NCBI GenBank assembly: GCA_014607495.2
Contig: CP053172.1
Location: forward strand, 7,950,888-8,014,887
DNA: 64,000 nucleotides
Direction: 5' to 3'
Source of the DNA: Carposina sasakii
Lineage: Eukaryota > Arthropoda > Insecta > Lepidoptera > Carposinidae
Within the stretch, counting starts at the first letter, position 1. Every line of letters starts with the position of its first letter. Below the pieces are notes generated by a model. That model saw only the letters and a list, made by a program, of their open reading frames with translations. It was not told the origin of the DNA and ran no database searches. The position numbers and the translations under genes are program-made. Positions 1 through 18,904 of the stretch are shown here, one piece after another.

Positions 1-62
1 CATAAACTTACTTTATTTCATAGAATACGTACCCTTCGTTAAAGGTGGCCACAAAAAACACC

Positions 63-70
<8 letters not shown>
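1..70 (-). repeat. End fragment of dispersed MITE family FB2
   Basis: The stretch CATAAACTTACTTTATTTC to ACACCCTGTATA recurs in the FB2 copies at 1689, 29848, 31020-31100, 49625 and 54365-54458 (both orientations). Confidence 0.8.

Positions 71-93
<23 letters not shown>
66..93. repeat. (TA)n microsatellite
   Basis: About 14 perfect TA units directly after the FB2 end. Confidence 0.95.
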
Positions 94-94
<1 letters not shown>

Positions 95-240
95 GACACA
101 ACTGTGTGTGAAAACCTGTATGTTTAGGAATTCTCTATAATTATACTATGTGAAAAAAATTAATATCGAGCCTAAAATTTTGTGAAGAGTCTCGATATTA
201 CTAACTTTATCACTTTTGATCTCTTTTAAATAATCATAAA

Positions 241-322
241 CCTAAATGTGGTTCTATCGGCCCTTGGTGCTCTGCCTACCCCGTAAGGGATAAAGGCGTG
301 ATTATATGTATGTATGTATAAA
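241..322 (+). repeat. 3' fragment of a dispersed non-LTR-like repeat ending in (ATGT)n
   Basis: GGTGCTCTGCCTACCCCGTA, AAGGGATAAAGGCGTGATTA and then ATGTATGT. The same end is seen at 9073-9255, 10795-10920, 23635-23850 and 50935-51050. The constant 3' end with a variable 5' end fits a target-primed retroelement. Confidence 0.65.
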
Positions 323-388
323 CCTATATAGTGGGCTATTTATTGTACCATGTTTTAAGCAAATTAATTTCAAAAAACTTTTTTTCAG

Positions 389-9680
<9,292 letters not shown>

Positions 9681-9700
9681 GGTTTTTTTGTTGGTTAAGA

Positions 9701-9706
9701 AATAAA
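9701..9706 (+). terminator. Brr2 polyadenylation signal AATAAA
   Basis: AATAAA lies 21 bp after the Brr2 stop codon and is followed by a T-rich stretch. Confidence 0.75.
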
Positions 9707-9709
9707 TGA

Positions 9710-10377
9710 ATAGTGCTTTTTTTTGTCTTTGCGTTGTTTTACTTTTGTTTGTGACGTAAACAGATCAGTCTGTGACAGAAGGAGGGTGGTTTTTATATAT
9801 CTTATTTAACAGGAAAGCTAAATATATGTACTCGCTTAGCGTGCATTGTTTACATGACTGTCGGGCGACTAAACTAACTTAGCGCAGCGCGTTCAGATTT
9901 AACGTGATGGAAAGAGAAGCGTATAGGTACATGACGCACAACTTATTCCTGACGAAGGTCATAAGCTGAAGCTGTAAGTTGAATGGAGAACGGTGATGGA
10001 AAAGTTATATAAAACTCTTCGTTGCGAACGGACGGACAATGCTTAGCCGAAACTACAGGGCTTTGCAAGCTGATATTTGACATGTATGTAGGTATGTTTC
10101 GTTGGAGTGTTTCCGGAAATATGAAATCGAAAAACAGGAATTCTAAAGTTTGTGCAAACGCAGTCACAGGTGTCCGCCGCTTGTAGTACCTAGGTAGGTC
10201 ATCCATCACATCCTCTTAGGAAAAATGTTTTTCTTTAAATTGACTTAACATCATTCCCACTTGTCATTTTTGTTTTGACTTTGCTTTTGACATTTGACTC
10301 GGGAACAAAATTTGCAGTAAATTAAAATCAGAAACAATAAATAAAACTAATGCAAACGAAGAACCCAAACTAGCGCG
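9710..10377. other. Intergenic region between Brr2 and the small gene
   Basis: No coding region or recognisable repeat was seen. A short upstream ORF (ATG at 10350, 7 codons) precedes the next gene's start. TTTGCAGTAAATT near 10310 could act as an initiator, but there is no clear TATA box. Confidence 0.4.
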
Positions 10378-10728
10378 ATGTCCACAGAGGGCACGGAAAA
10401 ATACGAGACAATCGGCGACCGATACAAACGATGCGATCTTCTCAACGTTATCCAACATATCGATATTTGCGGACGAAATAAGATCTCCTACACGAATCGC
10501 ACCGCTTATGGCAGAAACACACCAATTTCCGTCACTTTAGGCCCCGCTGCCGCTTCCATATCAACGTCCCCTGAAAGAGTGGATCCGAAACTCAACAAGT
10601 TGTCCATTACAACTAAATGTTCCAGTTTATACCCAGGGCATGATCTGCTCTCCAAACGGGTAAGAAAGATCAGATTGTCGGAAGAAAAATGCAATGTTGT
10701 CGGACGCACCTCTTTTGTGCGGTGTTAG
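10378..10728 (+). CDS. Small single-exon protein of unknown function, 116 aa
   Basis: I do not recognise this protein. It opens MSTEGTEKYETIGDRYKRCD, has a middle SVTLGPAAASISTSPERV, and ends in a basic part (HDLLSKRVRKIRLSEEK) and GRTSFVRC. No signal peptide or membrane segment is visible. It is mildly basic and Ser/Thr-rich, with five Cys residues. Support for a real gene: ATG in the context GCGCGATGTC, a 350-bp open frame, no repeat match, and AATAAA 13 bp after the stop. It lies in the 2.3 kb between Brr2 and beta-sarcoglycan. A processed retrogene or a lineage-specific gene are both possible. Confidence 0.6.
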   Translation: MSTEGTEKYETIGDRYKRCDLLNVIQHIDICGRNKISYTNRTAYGRNTPISVTLGPAAASISTSPERVDPKLNKLSITTKCSSLYPGHDLLSKRVRKIRLSEEKCNVVGRTSFVRC

Positions 10729-10740
10729 ATCATGTTCGAC

Positions 10741-10746
10741 AATAAA
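10741..10746 (+). terminator. polyadenylation signal AATAAA of the 116-aa gene
   Basis: AATAAA 13 bp after the stop codon, followed by T-rich sequence. Confidence 0.6.
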
Positions 10747-10794
10747 TTTCATTTATTTATTAATTTGCGGTGTATTATTTGTTGGATGGTGTTT

Positions 10795-10920
10795 GTAGGC
10801 GATGGACTGACCACCTGTCACTACTATACCCTCAAAATTGGTCAGAAGTGGCACCATGTGGTTCTGTCGGCCCTTGGTGCTCTGCCTACCTCGTAAGGGA
10901 TAAAGGCGTGATTAAATATG
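10795..10920 (+). repeat. Non-LTR-like 3' fragment (GGGATAAAGGCGTG family)
   Basis: GATGGACTGACCACCTGTCA, then GTGGCACCATGTGGTTCTGT and GGGATAAAGGCGTGATTA. Same family as 241, 9073, 23635 and 50935. The rest up to 11280 is AT-rich without recognised content. Confidence 0.7.
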
Positions 10921-11284
10921 TTATTTGTTGGATATTGTATTTGTGTCGGAAAAGCGGCGGTAGGCTCATCTCTTTAACATGGTAATATGTAATTTATTGG
11001 ACCACAGCGTTTTTGGATATTAGAACAGCTTAATAGTGCCTACTAAAGTTTTGAGAAAGATGTATAGTGGGTACGTAATAAATAAAACAGTTGTAAAAAC
11101 TTCACAATTTTTACTATTACAAAACAGACTAGAGTTATTACAACTTAATAATAATATTAAATGCATAAACAATAACACAAACAGACTAGATACATTACAA
11201 ATTAACATTACGTTAAATAAATAAACACTTTAATCGAATACTACTCAGTACACCGATGTAATTCTTATAGTATGTGCCTAATAG

Positions 11285-11760
11285 GGTAGTTGACAGTTTT
11301 TTTTATTTGTATTTATATCGAAAGATCACAAAATAAAAGAAACATTTGCTAAAGAAAAACTCCGCTATCGTGAAAACTTTCCGGGATATAACGATATCAA
11401 AATCACAATTTTAGACTTGCCAAAAAACGCTCCATACAAACGGCTACCACGACGTGACGTCACTCTTTTAGTAACTTGTATGCGCGTGAAAGAAAAATTT
11501 TTCTACAGTTATATTAAATATTGCGTTTACAAATATGGTCACAGAACAAAAGTTGCTGTAAATGATGTAGGTGGACATGTGATGTTGTAATTTTCAATTA
11601 ATTTCACATTAAAAAAATGGATTTGCCCACTTAACTTTGAAGGCTTATTACTACCTCATAATCAAATTGTAATTTTACAGATAGGTATGGTTTTGATAAT
11701 TAACTCTGATAAGCATAAAATGTTATTAAGATTCAACCATAGGAAACTACCCCATTCCTA
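11285..11760 (+). mobile_element. Dispersed ~480-bp non-coding element (GGGTAGTT ends), copy 1
   Basis: Collinear in reverse with 37440-37935, e.g. TTTATATCGAAAGATCACAA, GGCAAGTCTAAAATTGTGAT (reverse), GATAAGCATAAAATG. The ends AATAGGGTAGTT and GGAAACTACCCCATT are inverted, suggesting a DNA-transposon derivative. A third fragment lies at 890-1000. Confidence 0.72.
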
Positions 11761-11935
11761 AACATATCGTGTTTAGTTAATCAGCAGACTTATATATTCA
11801 TATCCTGATATATTTTAGCTACAACTAGCATAAAATGTAGACTACATTTTGACTATAATGCATGAGATATGGAAACGAGATAATACCTATAGTCACATGG
11901 TTGAGATACATACAACTCTCCGTCATATCAGTTGT

Positions 11936-11941
11936 TTTATT
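11936..11941 (-). terminator. beta-sarcoglycan polyadenylation signal
   Basis: TTTATT on the plus strand (AATAAA on minus), 91 bp beyond the stop codon. Confidence 0.55.
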
Positions 11942-12031
11942 AACGATTCTAGGTACAAATTAACAGATAGATGACGTCATCATGTGTCACGAAGGACTCT
12001 AGAATACCAACCGCAGTTAAATTTAACAACA

Positions 12032-12412
12032 TTACGCACAAGGATTAAGTTCTCCGGTCATATTAACATGTGAACAGCTAACCTTTTGCCCTGTAGGCAC
12101 CGCTATCCGAAACAATTTACCTTGCGGCATACAAACACACACTTTAAACTGCCCAGTGGGCTGTTTGACATTTTTATCCGTTTTAATCGGTGAGGCTATA
12201 GGTAAATATCTTACATCGATGAACACTCCATCCTTGCCGCTCAATATTATGGAACCGTTGATGGATTTGAAGTATATATCTTGGTCGGCGCTCCAGAATA
12301 GCTCTTTGGAGTCTAAATGTGTGCCTTCAGCTCCACGCAGGTGTGAGGATGTCTCAGAGCGTAGTGTAAGGTTCTTGTCGACGGGGGCGGTGACGCGTTT
12401 TGTTGATATTTG
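12032..12412 (-). CDS. Scgbeta: beta-sarcoglycan exon 4 (terminal)
   Basis: The acceptor TTTCCAG precedes 12412 and the stop TAA is at 12034-12032. Encodes QISTKRVTAPVDKNLTLRSE, ELFWSADQDIYFKSINGSII and the Cys-rich tail. Confidence 0.93.
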   Translation of the reverse strand, partial: QISTKRVTAPVDKNLTLRSETSSHLRGAEGTHLDSKELFWSADQDIYFKSINGSIILSGKDGVFIDVRYLPIASPIKTDKNVKQPTGQFKVCVCMPQGKLFRIAVPTGQKVSCSHVNMTGELNPCA

Positions 12413-15400
12413 CTGGAAATATTACAAGATACGGTAAGGTCATAAGAACGTAATAAGAACTTCTTTATACGTTCATGGGTAAGGAAGATAAAACAAACGC
12501 CAAATCCTTGGCAATATAAATTTCGAAAGAAACCATATTACGCCGACCTGGTAAAAAATGGGATGAGGGCAGGAAAATGATGAAGGTAAGCAACCATAGG
12601 TCCGTAAACAAACAATGCGAATTTAATGCGATTCATACAGATACAGTGGATCGGTGGCCGTTGCGCGCACGCGAATTCCCATGCGTCCGTTACGGAATGT
12701 GGACGTTTACCTTTTAAAATCGTGGTGAAGTGGAGACGAAAGATACTCAGATAGTGTAGACAAGAAACGTGTAACTAGTAGTGGTCGAGTGATGGCAGAT
12801 TGACAAAGATGTTTGCTAAAAAGGGTAAAGACACACGAACTGCAAGTCGACTGCAAAATTGCAGTTCCGATGCAGTTAGTACAACTACAATGAAACTGCA
12901 AGCCCACTGCACGTCAACGTAACTGTCGTACCTGTCACTTGTCGGTGTAACTGCACACGTTGACGTGCTTGTTGGTTTGCAGTTTTATTACGGTCGTGCC
13001 AACTGCATCGGAACTGCAATTTTACTGTCGACTTGCAGTTTAATTGCAGTCCGTGTGTCTTTACCAAATATCATGGAGCTCAGCAGATGTAGAAGAAAGC
13101 TTAGCACAACGGATCTTTGCGCCTCTGTAGGTATATGTAATTAGTACAGTACGCGTCGCTGTACATAATTTAGGTGCGCCGGGGAAGGAGTCTGCCTTTT
13201 GGAGGTAGGACAATCATCATACAGATAACTTATGTAATCACAAAGATTCTCCACAACTACTGTATAAGAAGACATATACACTTCTTCTTCTTCAGCCTAT
13301 TGCAGTCCACTGCTGGACGTAAGCCTCCCCCAGGGTACGCCACAAGGCTACTGCCACAGGGGGGGTTTGCCCATAGTCACCACGCTGGGCAGGTGGGTTG
13401 GTGACCGCAGTGTGATTTTCAGACTATGTTGTCAGTACGGGAGGGGCTGCTGCCCACCTCCCGGAAACCCTTAATCGCCTCGTATGACAGCCACGGACAG
13501 GCAGGGGTGATACAAACTCTACTCTGCCGGCACCACACGGGTTCCCTAAATGGGGTACAACACAGTATAGTGGCAATAAGTAAATGTAAATTACACATTA
13601 AAAAACATAGAAAAACCTAAGAAGAGAACATTCAGGTACAGGCAAAATCAGTTGCCTCAACTGCCTGCCTGTTTACATATATAATATAATAATATTTTAT
13701 ATAATGTTTATATAATGCATTAGTACGAAGTCAATTGGAGAGTAACGCAGCTATATGGGCCCCAACAGAAGCTAAATATGTCCTTATGTTGGAGCGGATA
13801 CAAAATAAGTTCACAAGGTATCTGTATTTGAAACTGTATGGGGTTTATCCTTTTTACCCACTTATGTATCCTACGCTGTTCGTCTTAGGTATGGTAGGAT
13901 ATAACCAGTTAGAGGTTAGAAGATTTCTATCTTTGTCGAGTTATGTGCTAGGCGTAATACGCGGCAAAGTTGTAAACCCATTGGTTCTGGAGCAATGTGG
14001 ATTGTGGGTACCAAATACATTCTTGCGGACTAGGACTAATCGGCTCTTCGCGGCGGCGTGTGGTAGAACTAATTTGTTAAAGCGCTCACCTCTGGTCAGA
14101 GCCTTGCGGCTGCTGAGTGTCGTCCACGAAACGGTGGATTTGTTCTCATGTGCAATGAGTGAATTCACTAGAGTAACAATATTTACAATATGTTACAGGC
14201 CAAAGCTGTTGGTATTGTAAGTATAATTGTTATTTAATTTTTATTCTAAATTTTTTATGTATAATTTTAATAATAATTTTAATACGATTTAATATGTAAC
14301 GATTTGGATCATTCTGTTATGTTATATATTATATGAAATAAAAAAAAAAAAATAATAATGTCAGTGACAAGTTGATTATTGCTCGAGTTCCTTAGTCAAC
14401 TTTTACGACACAGGAACACCACTTAAACCATTGAGGTTTGTGTGTGGTGCAGTCTGCTCATTAAAAATTGGTAAACATAGTTATGTATAGGTCATAATAA
14501 ATTTGTCCAGGATAATAGATACCTACTTATTAAATTTATTGTTATAGTTAGTGGCATGCATGTAGGCACTTTTTATTTATTTTAATATTACCTTAGCATG
14601 CAAGTTATTGACTCCATCAGGAAGGTTCATCTGTTCAGCACTGGTACTGAACAAAAGCTGACCGGAGTCAGGGTCAAGAAGGTCAAGGGCGTTGACCCCG
14701 CGCACAAACACTCCTGATGCGTTTACTGCCAGCTTAGTGTCTGTACGGGACAGTCTGAAATGTTGACAGATTAAGTTTTGGATGCACTCCAAGATAGTAC
14801 GAGTATTTTGAAAGATAATATGGCAAGTTTTTATGATGATGCATGGGTGGGCATCTTAACTGTAGGTATATATCTAGCTCACACTGATGATGTTGATTTA
14901 AACACACATTTACTGCCTCCCACATGTACTTGCAATTCCTTGATTTTCTAGAGAAGAATCAGCAGGCAATAAATGTGTTAAAACAACATCTGACATCAAA
15001 TATATGGAATATCAGTGAAAATTGTTTAAATTAGGTAATGCAGTACCTACCTGGTTTGCAGATTGAACAGCACAGAACCATTTTCACTGGTGATACTCAT
15101 GGGTTCATCTCGGAAACCCTCAAGGAGGCCATCTCTTTTGTACACATGCTCCAGATTGGTTTTACCAAAAAACTTTATCGCGTTATGCTCTGGCAGGAAT
15201 TCAAGGCTTTCCATACCTAAAACAATTAAAGCAAATGTAAGAAAGTTTAATGATTGATTTACATTTCTGCCACAAGTGAAGTTATTAACTGCATAACATT
15301 AACTACATACATATAGTAATAGAATTACAGTAAAGATATACCTTGTCCTAGCCTGAGTACTGCTAGAATGGTAAATGTAAGGACTAAATTTCCAATAGCC

Positions 15401-15648
15401 AGTATGAACAGTAAGCAAACGAGGGTCCAAAATGCAAACGTTTTGCGTCCTTTATGTATTGCTCTAGTGACGTTGTTGCCATTCTTATCGGAATAGTTTT
15501 TTAAGCCAGTATTATTGGTTTTGTTCAAAAATCCCTGACTATGGGTGGGTGTTTTCGTAATGAGTGCTTTTTCACATCGCGACCTTTCTAGCGTGCCTTC
15601 TGACAGTGCATCTGATAACGGAGAAACACCACGGAGATTGCTCAACAT
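12032..15648 (-). CDS. Scgbeta: beta-sarcoglycan (type II membrane protein, 338 aa, complete)
   Basis: Subunit of the sarcoglycan part of the dystrophin glycoprotein complex, which stabilises the muscle plasma membrane. Four minus-strand exons chain in phase: 15342-15648, 15051-15216, 14592-14754, 12032-12412. Visible: a basic cytoplasmic N-terminus (about 1-70); one membrane segment (TLVCLLFILAIGNLVLTFTI, about 74-98); then an extracellular part with KFFGKTNLEHVYKRDG, GFRDEPMSITSENGSV, DLLDPDSGQLLFSTSAEQMN and the Cys-rich C-terminus (CVCMPQGKLFRI ... NPCA). N-glycosylation sequons are present (NAS, NGS, NMT). The length and the LLFILA...LTF segment match beta rather than gamma/delta. It faces the proteasome alpha-2 gene head to head, 380 bp apart. 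The last intron (2.2 kb) holds a MITE, an RTE tail and an antisense non-LTR remnant. Confidence 0.93.
12440..12823. repeat. Intron segment with dispersed-repeat match
   Basis: 12500-12600 (TTGGCAATATAAATTTCGAA, ATTACGCCGACCTGG) is the reverse of 24430-24545 (GGTCATCATCATCTTCCTGC, TTTCTTTCGAAACTC). Nothing else was recognised. Confidence 0.45.
12824..13065. mobile_element. TIR MITE (GGTAAAGACACACGAACTGC)
   Basis: Left GGTAAAGACACACGAACTGC and right GCAGTCCGTGTGTCTTTACC are inverted. The arms carry repeated ACTGCA/TGCAGT words. Single copy in the window, non-coding, in beta-sarcoglycan intron 3. Confidence 0.82.
13290..13560 (-). repeat. RTE-type non-LTR 3' tail, minus
   Basis: CAGCCTATTGCAGTCCACTG, CACCACGCTGGGCAGGTGGG and CTCCCGGAAACCCTTAATCG: the reverse of the tail at 38440-38700. 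Confidence 0.8.
13735..14360 (+). pseudogene. Non-LTR (Jockey-like) reverse transcriptase C-terminus and 3' UTR with A-rich tail
   Basis: Open frame 13735-14220: ERIQNKFTRYLYLKLYGVYP, then PLMYPTLFVLGMVGYNQLEV and RRFLSLSSYVLGVIRGK, typical of the region after the polymerase in Jockey-group elements. An AT-rich 3' end and a (A)n-rich tail at 14337-14358 close it. It is 5'-truncated and antisense to the host gene. Confidence 0.78.
14395..14530 (-). repeat. Dispersed repeat matching 39310-39440
   Basis: TGGTGCAGTCTGCTCATTAA and AATTTGTCCAGGATAATAGA are the reverse of TTAATGAGCAGACTGCACCA and ATCCTGGACAAATTTATTAT. Confidence 0.75.
14592..14754 (-). CDS. Scgbeta: beta-sarcoglycan exon 3
   Basis: The acceptor TTTCAG precedes 14754 and the donor GTAATA follows 14592. 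Encodes LSRTDTKLAVNASGVFVRGV, then NALDLLDPDSGQLLFSTSAE and onward to LHAK. Confidence 0.93.
15051..15216 (-). CDS. Scgbeta: beta-sarcoglycan exon 2
   Basis: The acceptor TTTTAG precedes 15216 and the donor GTAGGT follows 15051. G|GT completes Gly. 54 codons from MESLEFLPEHNAIKFFGKTN, ending NLQT plus two bases. Confidence 0.93.
15342..15648 (-). CDS. Scgbeta: beta-sarcoglycan exon 1
   Basis: ATG is at 15648-15646 (minus) and the donor GTATAT at 15341. Encodes MLSNLRGVSPLSDALSEGTL through the membrane segment to VLRLGQ plus one base. Confidence 0.92.
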
Positions 15649-16028
15649 TGTTAACTTGTATGTTTACTGTAAAAATTATAAAATAATCACATTTCACGTG
15701 AAATTTTAAAAATAGCACAATCAATGTTTTCCATATTTTCACGATTTTCCGAAATATTGACAAGTCAAATATCGAGCGCAGACATGCGGCCAGGATTGGT
15801 CTATTTTTAGCCAATGGAAATCGTGCTTAATTTCCTTAGTTTAGGGCAGCTTTACACATACACTCACCGCGTACATCTTACGAATCGATTACCATTTTAT
15901 CGACAAAATCATAATCTTTCCTTCAAATGAACGCATTTTTCATTCACTGTTGCCAACCAAAGAAAACAAATTTGAGCTTGGCAGTCTGTGGCAATGACAG
16001 AAAAATTTTGACAATTTGCTTTGTAATC
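15649..16028. promoter_or_regulatory. Shared 380-bp region between divergent beta-sarcoglycan and proteasome alpha-2
   Basis: The two start codons face away from each other across 380 bp, so both promoters must lie here. No TATA box is clear for either gene. TTGCCAACCAAAG at 15951 and CATTCACTGTTGCC at 15942 are the only noticeable motifs. The layout is seen; bidirectional use is inferred. Confidence 0.55.
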
Positions 16029-16069
16029 ATGGCGTCAGAACGTTACAGTTTTTCTCTTACAACTTTTAG
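16029..16069 (+). CDS. Prosalpha2: Proteasome alpha-2 exon 1
   Basis: ATG is at 16029 and the donor GTAATT at 16070. 13 codons plus AG, completed by T to Ser. Confidence 0.96.
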
Positions 16070-18364
16070 GTAATTTAAATGTATTTACGCTATATTAAAA
16101 GCCGAAAGTAATGATAACAAGTGCTTCTATCTATTTACTAAGTGTTTTATTAACATATGTATGTCTTGTCAGTGCTAACTACCATGTTTAGGTCGCCTAA
16201 TGAATCCTATGTATACTTTCCTTATTTTAGTTGTTAATTAATGTATATCTTTCAGTCCCTCTGGAAAATTGGTCCAAATTGAATATGCTCTAGCTGCTGT
16301 AGCTGCCGGCGGAACATCCGTCGGAATTAAAGGTAAAAATCAATGCTGTTGTCCTTAGACAACTTAGGTTATGAATCTTACTCTTAAATTTACAAAAATA
16401 ATTTGCTTTGTGCCTTTTGCACTAAATATAGAAAAAGTTGTCAGTGACTTTGTGAAGGTACTAATTTATAATAATATCAAAGTTGTGATTCATTTTCCTG
16501 CATTTCACTAAATAAATTTGGCATTTCAGCTTCAAATGGAGTAGTAATTGCAACTGAAAATAAACATAAAAGCATTTTGTACGATGAACACAGCGTCAAT
16601 AAAGTGGAAATGATCACAGGACATATTGGTAAGTAAAATTACACTTTAATCAACTTGATAGGATATTCATAAATTTTCCCTTCATTATTAATGAATTATA
16701 AAAAAATTCTCTAAGAAAGGTTAATCATGGAGAAGGTATAAAAGAGGAGGTGGGACTATGAACTGAGTTGTGTGGCAATCATGAGGCCATGACGTCATGA
16801 TAAGGGTGGAGCTTCAGGGCCAGTGTGTGTAACCCAGTAGCTGTAACCACACGTGTTTGCAAGTAGTTTGACTAGTCACTACAAGGTGGTTTCTATGTAA
16901 ATGGGCAGGGCTACAGTGTTAGGATGCTCCCCTCATCCCATAATTCGCCCCCACTCAGCGGCACACTATTTTTGTTTGAAAATATACTTTGCTGCTGCTC
17001 CTCTTTTATTTCTTCTCCATGATAATAATAATGTCGATACATACCAAAAATGTTATTCAAGAAAATTACCTAAAAGCTAAAGTTCTTTGTTCCACTTGTG
17101 CCCTTTTACAAAAATGAAAATCAGATCCTTGAAAGCAGCTAAGAAACTTTGTTCTTGACCATAGTTTATAGCAATAATCCTAAATTTACAGGCATGGTGT
17201 ACTCAGGAATGGGTCCGGATTACAGACTCCTTGTGACACAGGCACGGAAAATGGCCCAGCAATACTACTTGATGTATCACGAGCCAATACCGACAGCACA
17301 GCTGGTGCAACGGGTAGCCACTGTTATGCAGGAATACACACAGTCTGGGTTTGTATAGAAATTACAATTTCATAAAAGAGGTCTTTATTAACACATTAGT
17401 ATATAGGTTCACAATAGAGAGGAATCGAAAAGTATGGTGGAAGCCTTTGTCCAAAGGCACACAGAAGCAATTACCATAGTTTAAGGCAGATTTACAAATT
17501 GTACATACAAACTGTTTTTAAGCTTATAAGCTATAAATAAATAAAATACATAGAAGGGTAAAAATAACTATAACTAACTAAAATAACTATAAATTTGGCT
17601 TTTAGTTGATTTTACAGTGATGTCAATACCTGGACCAAATAACCAGTGTATCTTTATGAAAAGGATTATAGACCTTTGCCTTTTTTACTTAATTAGGTAG
17701 GTAGCTCCTGACTATATCAATGTATAATCTGCATTTTATGTAGGTAGTTGGTAAATTTTTATCACCTTTACTATTAATTTATTCCTTCTTTCTACCCCAC
17801 ATTACTTTAGTTTAATCACAGATTAGGTTTGTTACAAATAACTGATTTATAACTTAGTGCATAACTTTTACAGTGGTGTCCGGCCCTTTGGTGTTTCCCT
17901 TCTGATCTGCGGCTGGGACTCAGACAGGCCCTACTTGTTCCAGTGTGACCCCTCAGGTGCCTACTTCGCATGGAAGGCCACTGCTATGGGCAAGAATTTC
18001 AATAATGGCAAAACTTTCTTGGAGAAAAGGTACTACTAGTATTAATTGTCTACCTACCATGTCTATTGACTCCGTTTGCTACCCTGAAACTGACATGATC
18101 TTAAAAAAAATTGCAGCTGTTCATAGTAGGTACTTGGATATGTCATCTAGCCTATTCAAAGTCTAGCCATAACTGTGTTATATTTTCAGATACACCGAAG
18201 ACCTGGAACTAGATGATGCTGTCCACACCGCAATCTTGACCCTGAAGGAAGGCTTCGAAGGTCAGATGACAGCAGATAACATTGAAGTAGGCATCTGTGA
18301 TGCAAGTGGGTTCCGTAGACTAGAGCCAGCACACGTCAAAGACTACCTAGCTAATATTCCTTAA
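16029..18364 (+). CDS. Prosalpha2: 20S proteasome subunit alpha type-2 (234 aa, complete)
   Basis: Structural alpha-ring subunit of the 20S proteasome (cytosol and nucleus); alpha subunits are not proteolytic. Six exons chain in phase: 16029-16069, 16256-16332, 16530-16628, 17192-17348, 17874-18029, 18190-18364. Start [13 protein letters not shown], then the alpha-type signature [16 protein letters not shown]; further [78 protein letters not shown], and the end [10 protein letters not shown]. The length equals the family's usual 234 residues. Intron 3 carries a 296-bp MITE. AATAAA is at 18387. Confidence 0.98.
16256..16332 (+). CDS. Prosalpha2: Proteasome alpha-2 exon 2
   Basis: The acceptor TCTTTCAG ends at 16255 and the donor GTAAAA is at 16333. 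Carries the alpha signature [17 protein letters not shown]. Confidence 0.97.
16530..16628 (+). CDS. Prosalpha2: Proteasome alpha-2 exon 3
   Basis: The acceptor GCATTTCAG ends at 16529 and the donor GTAAGT is at 16629. Encodes [20 protein letters not shown] and onward. Confidence 0.97.
16726..17021 (-). mobile_element. MITE-C (CATGGAGAAG ends), shortened copy in proteasome intron 3
   Basis: Ends CATGGAGAAGGTATAAAAGA and TTTTATTTCTTCTCCATG are inverted. The body is the reverse of the 437-bp copy at 20120 (TTTGACTAGTCACTACAAGG shared) with an internal deletion. A third copy is at 24788. Confidence 0.85.
17192..17348 (+). CDS. Prosalpha2: Proteasome alpha-2 exon 4
   Basis: The acceptor AAATTTACAG ends at 17191 and the donor GTTTGT is at 17349 (a weaker donor, required by phase). 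Encodes [20 protein letters not shown] and onward. Confidence 0.95.
17874..18029 (+). CDS. Prosalpha2: Proteasome alpha-2 exon 5
   Basis: The acceptor CTTTTACAG ends at 17873 and the donor GTACTA is at 18030. Encodes [20 protein letters not shown] and onward. Confidence 0.97.
18190..18364 (+). CDS. Prosalpha2: Proteasome alpha-2 exon 6 (terminal)
   Basis: The acceptor TATTTTCAG ends at 18189 and TAA is at 18362-18364. Encodes [20 protein letters not shown] and onward. Confidence 0.97.
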
Positions 18365-18386
18365 TGTGATATGTACTTTTTTCAGT

Positions 18387-18392
18387 AATAAA
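18387..18392 (+). terminator. Proteasome alpha-2 polyadenylation signal AATAAA
   Basis: AATAAA 22 bp after the stop, followed by a T tract. Confidence 0.75.
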
Positions 18393-18431
18393 TGTTTTTT
18401 TTTCTATCTATTTTGGGTTCAACTTTATTAA

Positions 18432-18686
18432 GGGCCGGCGGCGGCCCGGCGCACATATGGCGAAGCGCAGCGCACTTTCACTGTCAAAGCATTATCGACA
18501 TTATTTGCGTTGAAATAATATCAAAAATCCGTTAACACAATTGCTACCCTGAAACACGCGATTTGATAGTTTGTGGAGTTGTGTTAATTTTATTTCAACA
18601 TGATTTCAATGCAAATAATGTCGACAATGCTTTGACAGTGAAAAATTCTGCGCTGCGCTTCGTCATATGTACAAGTACGTCGGCCC
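18432..18686. mobile_element. TIR MITE with TAA target duplication (PIF/Harbinger-like)
   Basis: Long inverted arms: GGGCCGGCGGCGG and CATATGGCGAAGCGCAGCGC on the left, GCGCTGCGCTTCGTCATATG and CGGCCC on the right. TAA is on both flanks (18429-18431, 18687-18689). A 3-bp TAA duplication is typical of Harbinger; the family call is inferred. Confidence 0.78.
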
Positions 18687-18690
18687 TAAG

Positions 18691-18848
18691 GCGACAATAG
18701 GGCCGATTCCAGCTGTCACACATAAACCTAATCTTAGTCAGGTCTATCTCTCTCCGTTCTTAACATACGAGTAAATGGCTAAGAGAGAAAAGGACCGGTA
18801 GGACTTTCACGTTTAGGTTTAAGTGTGACTGCCGGAATCGACCATAAT
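18691..18848. mobile_element. TIR MITE (GGTCGATTCCGGCAGTCACA), copy 1
   Basis: Left GGGCCGATTCCAGCTGTCAC and right TGTGACTGCCGGAATCGACC are inverted. The core TCTCTCTCCGTTCTTAACAT is shared with the copy at 22558-22800. Confidence 0.72.
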
Positions 18849-18904
18849 GTGTCTTGAAGTCATAGCCTCGTTCTCAGCCACTAAAAAATATACACTGTAC
18901 AATA

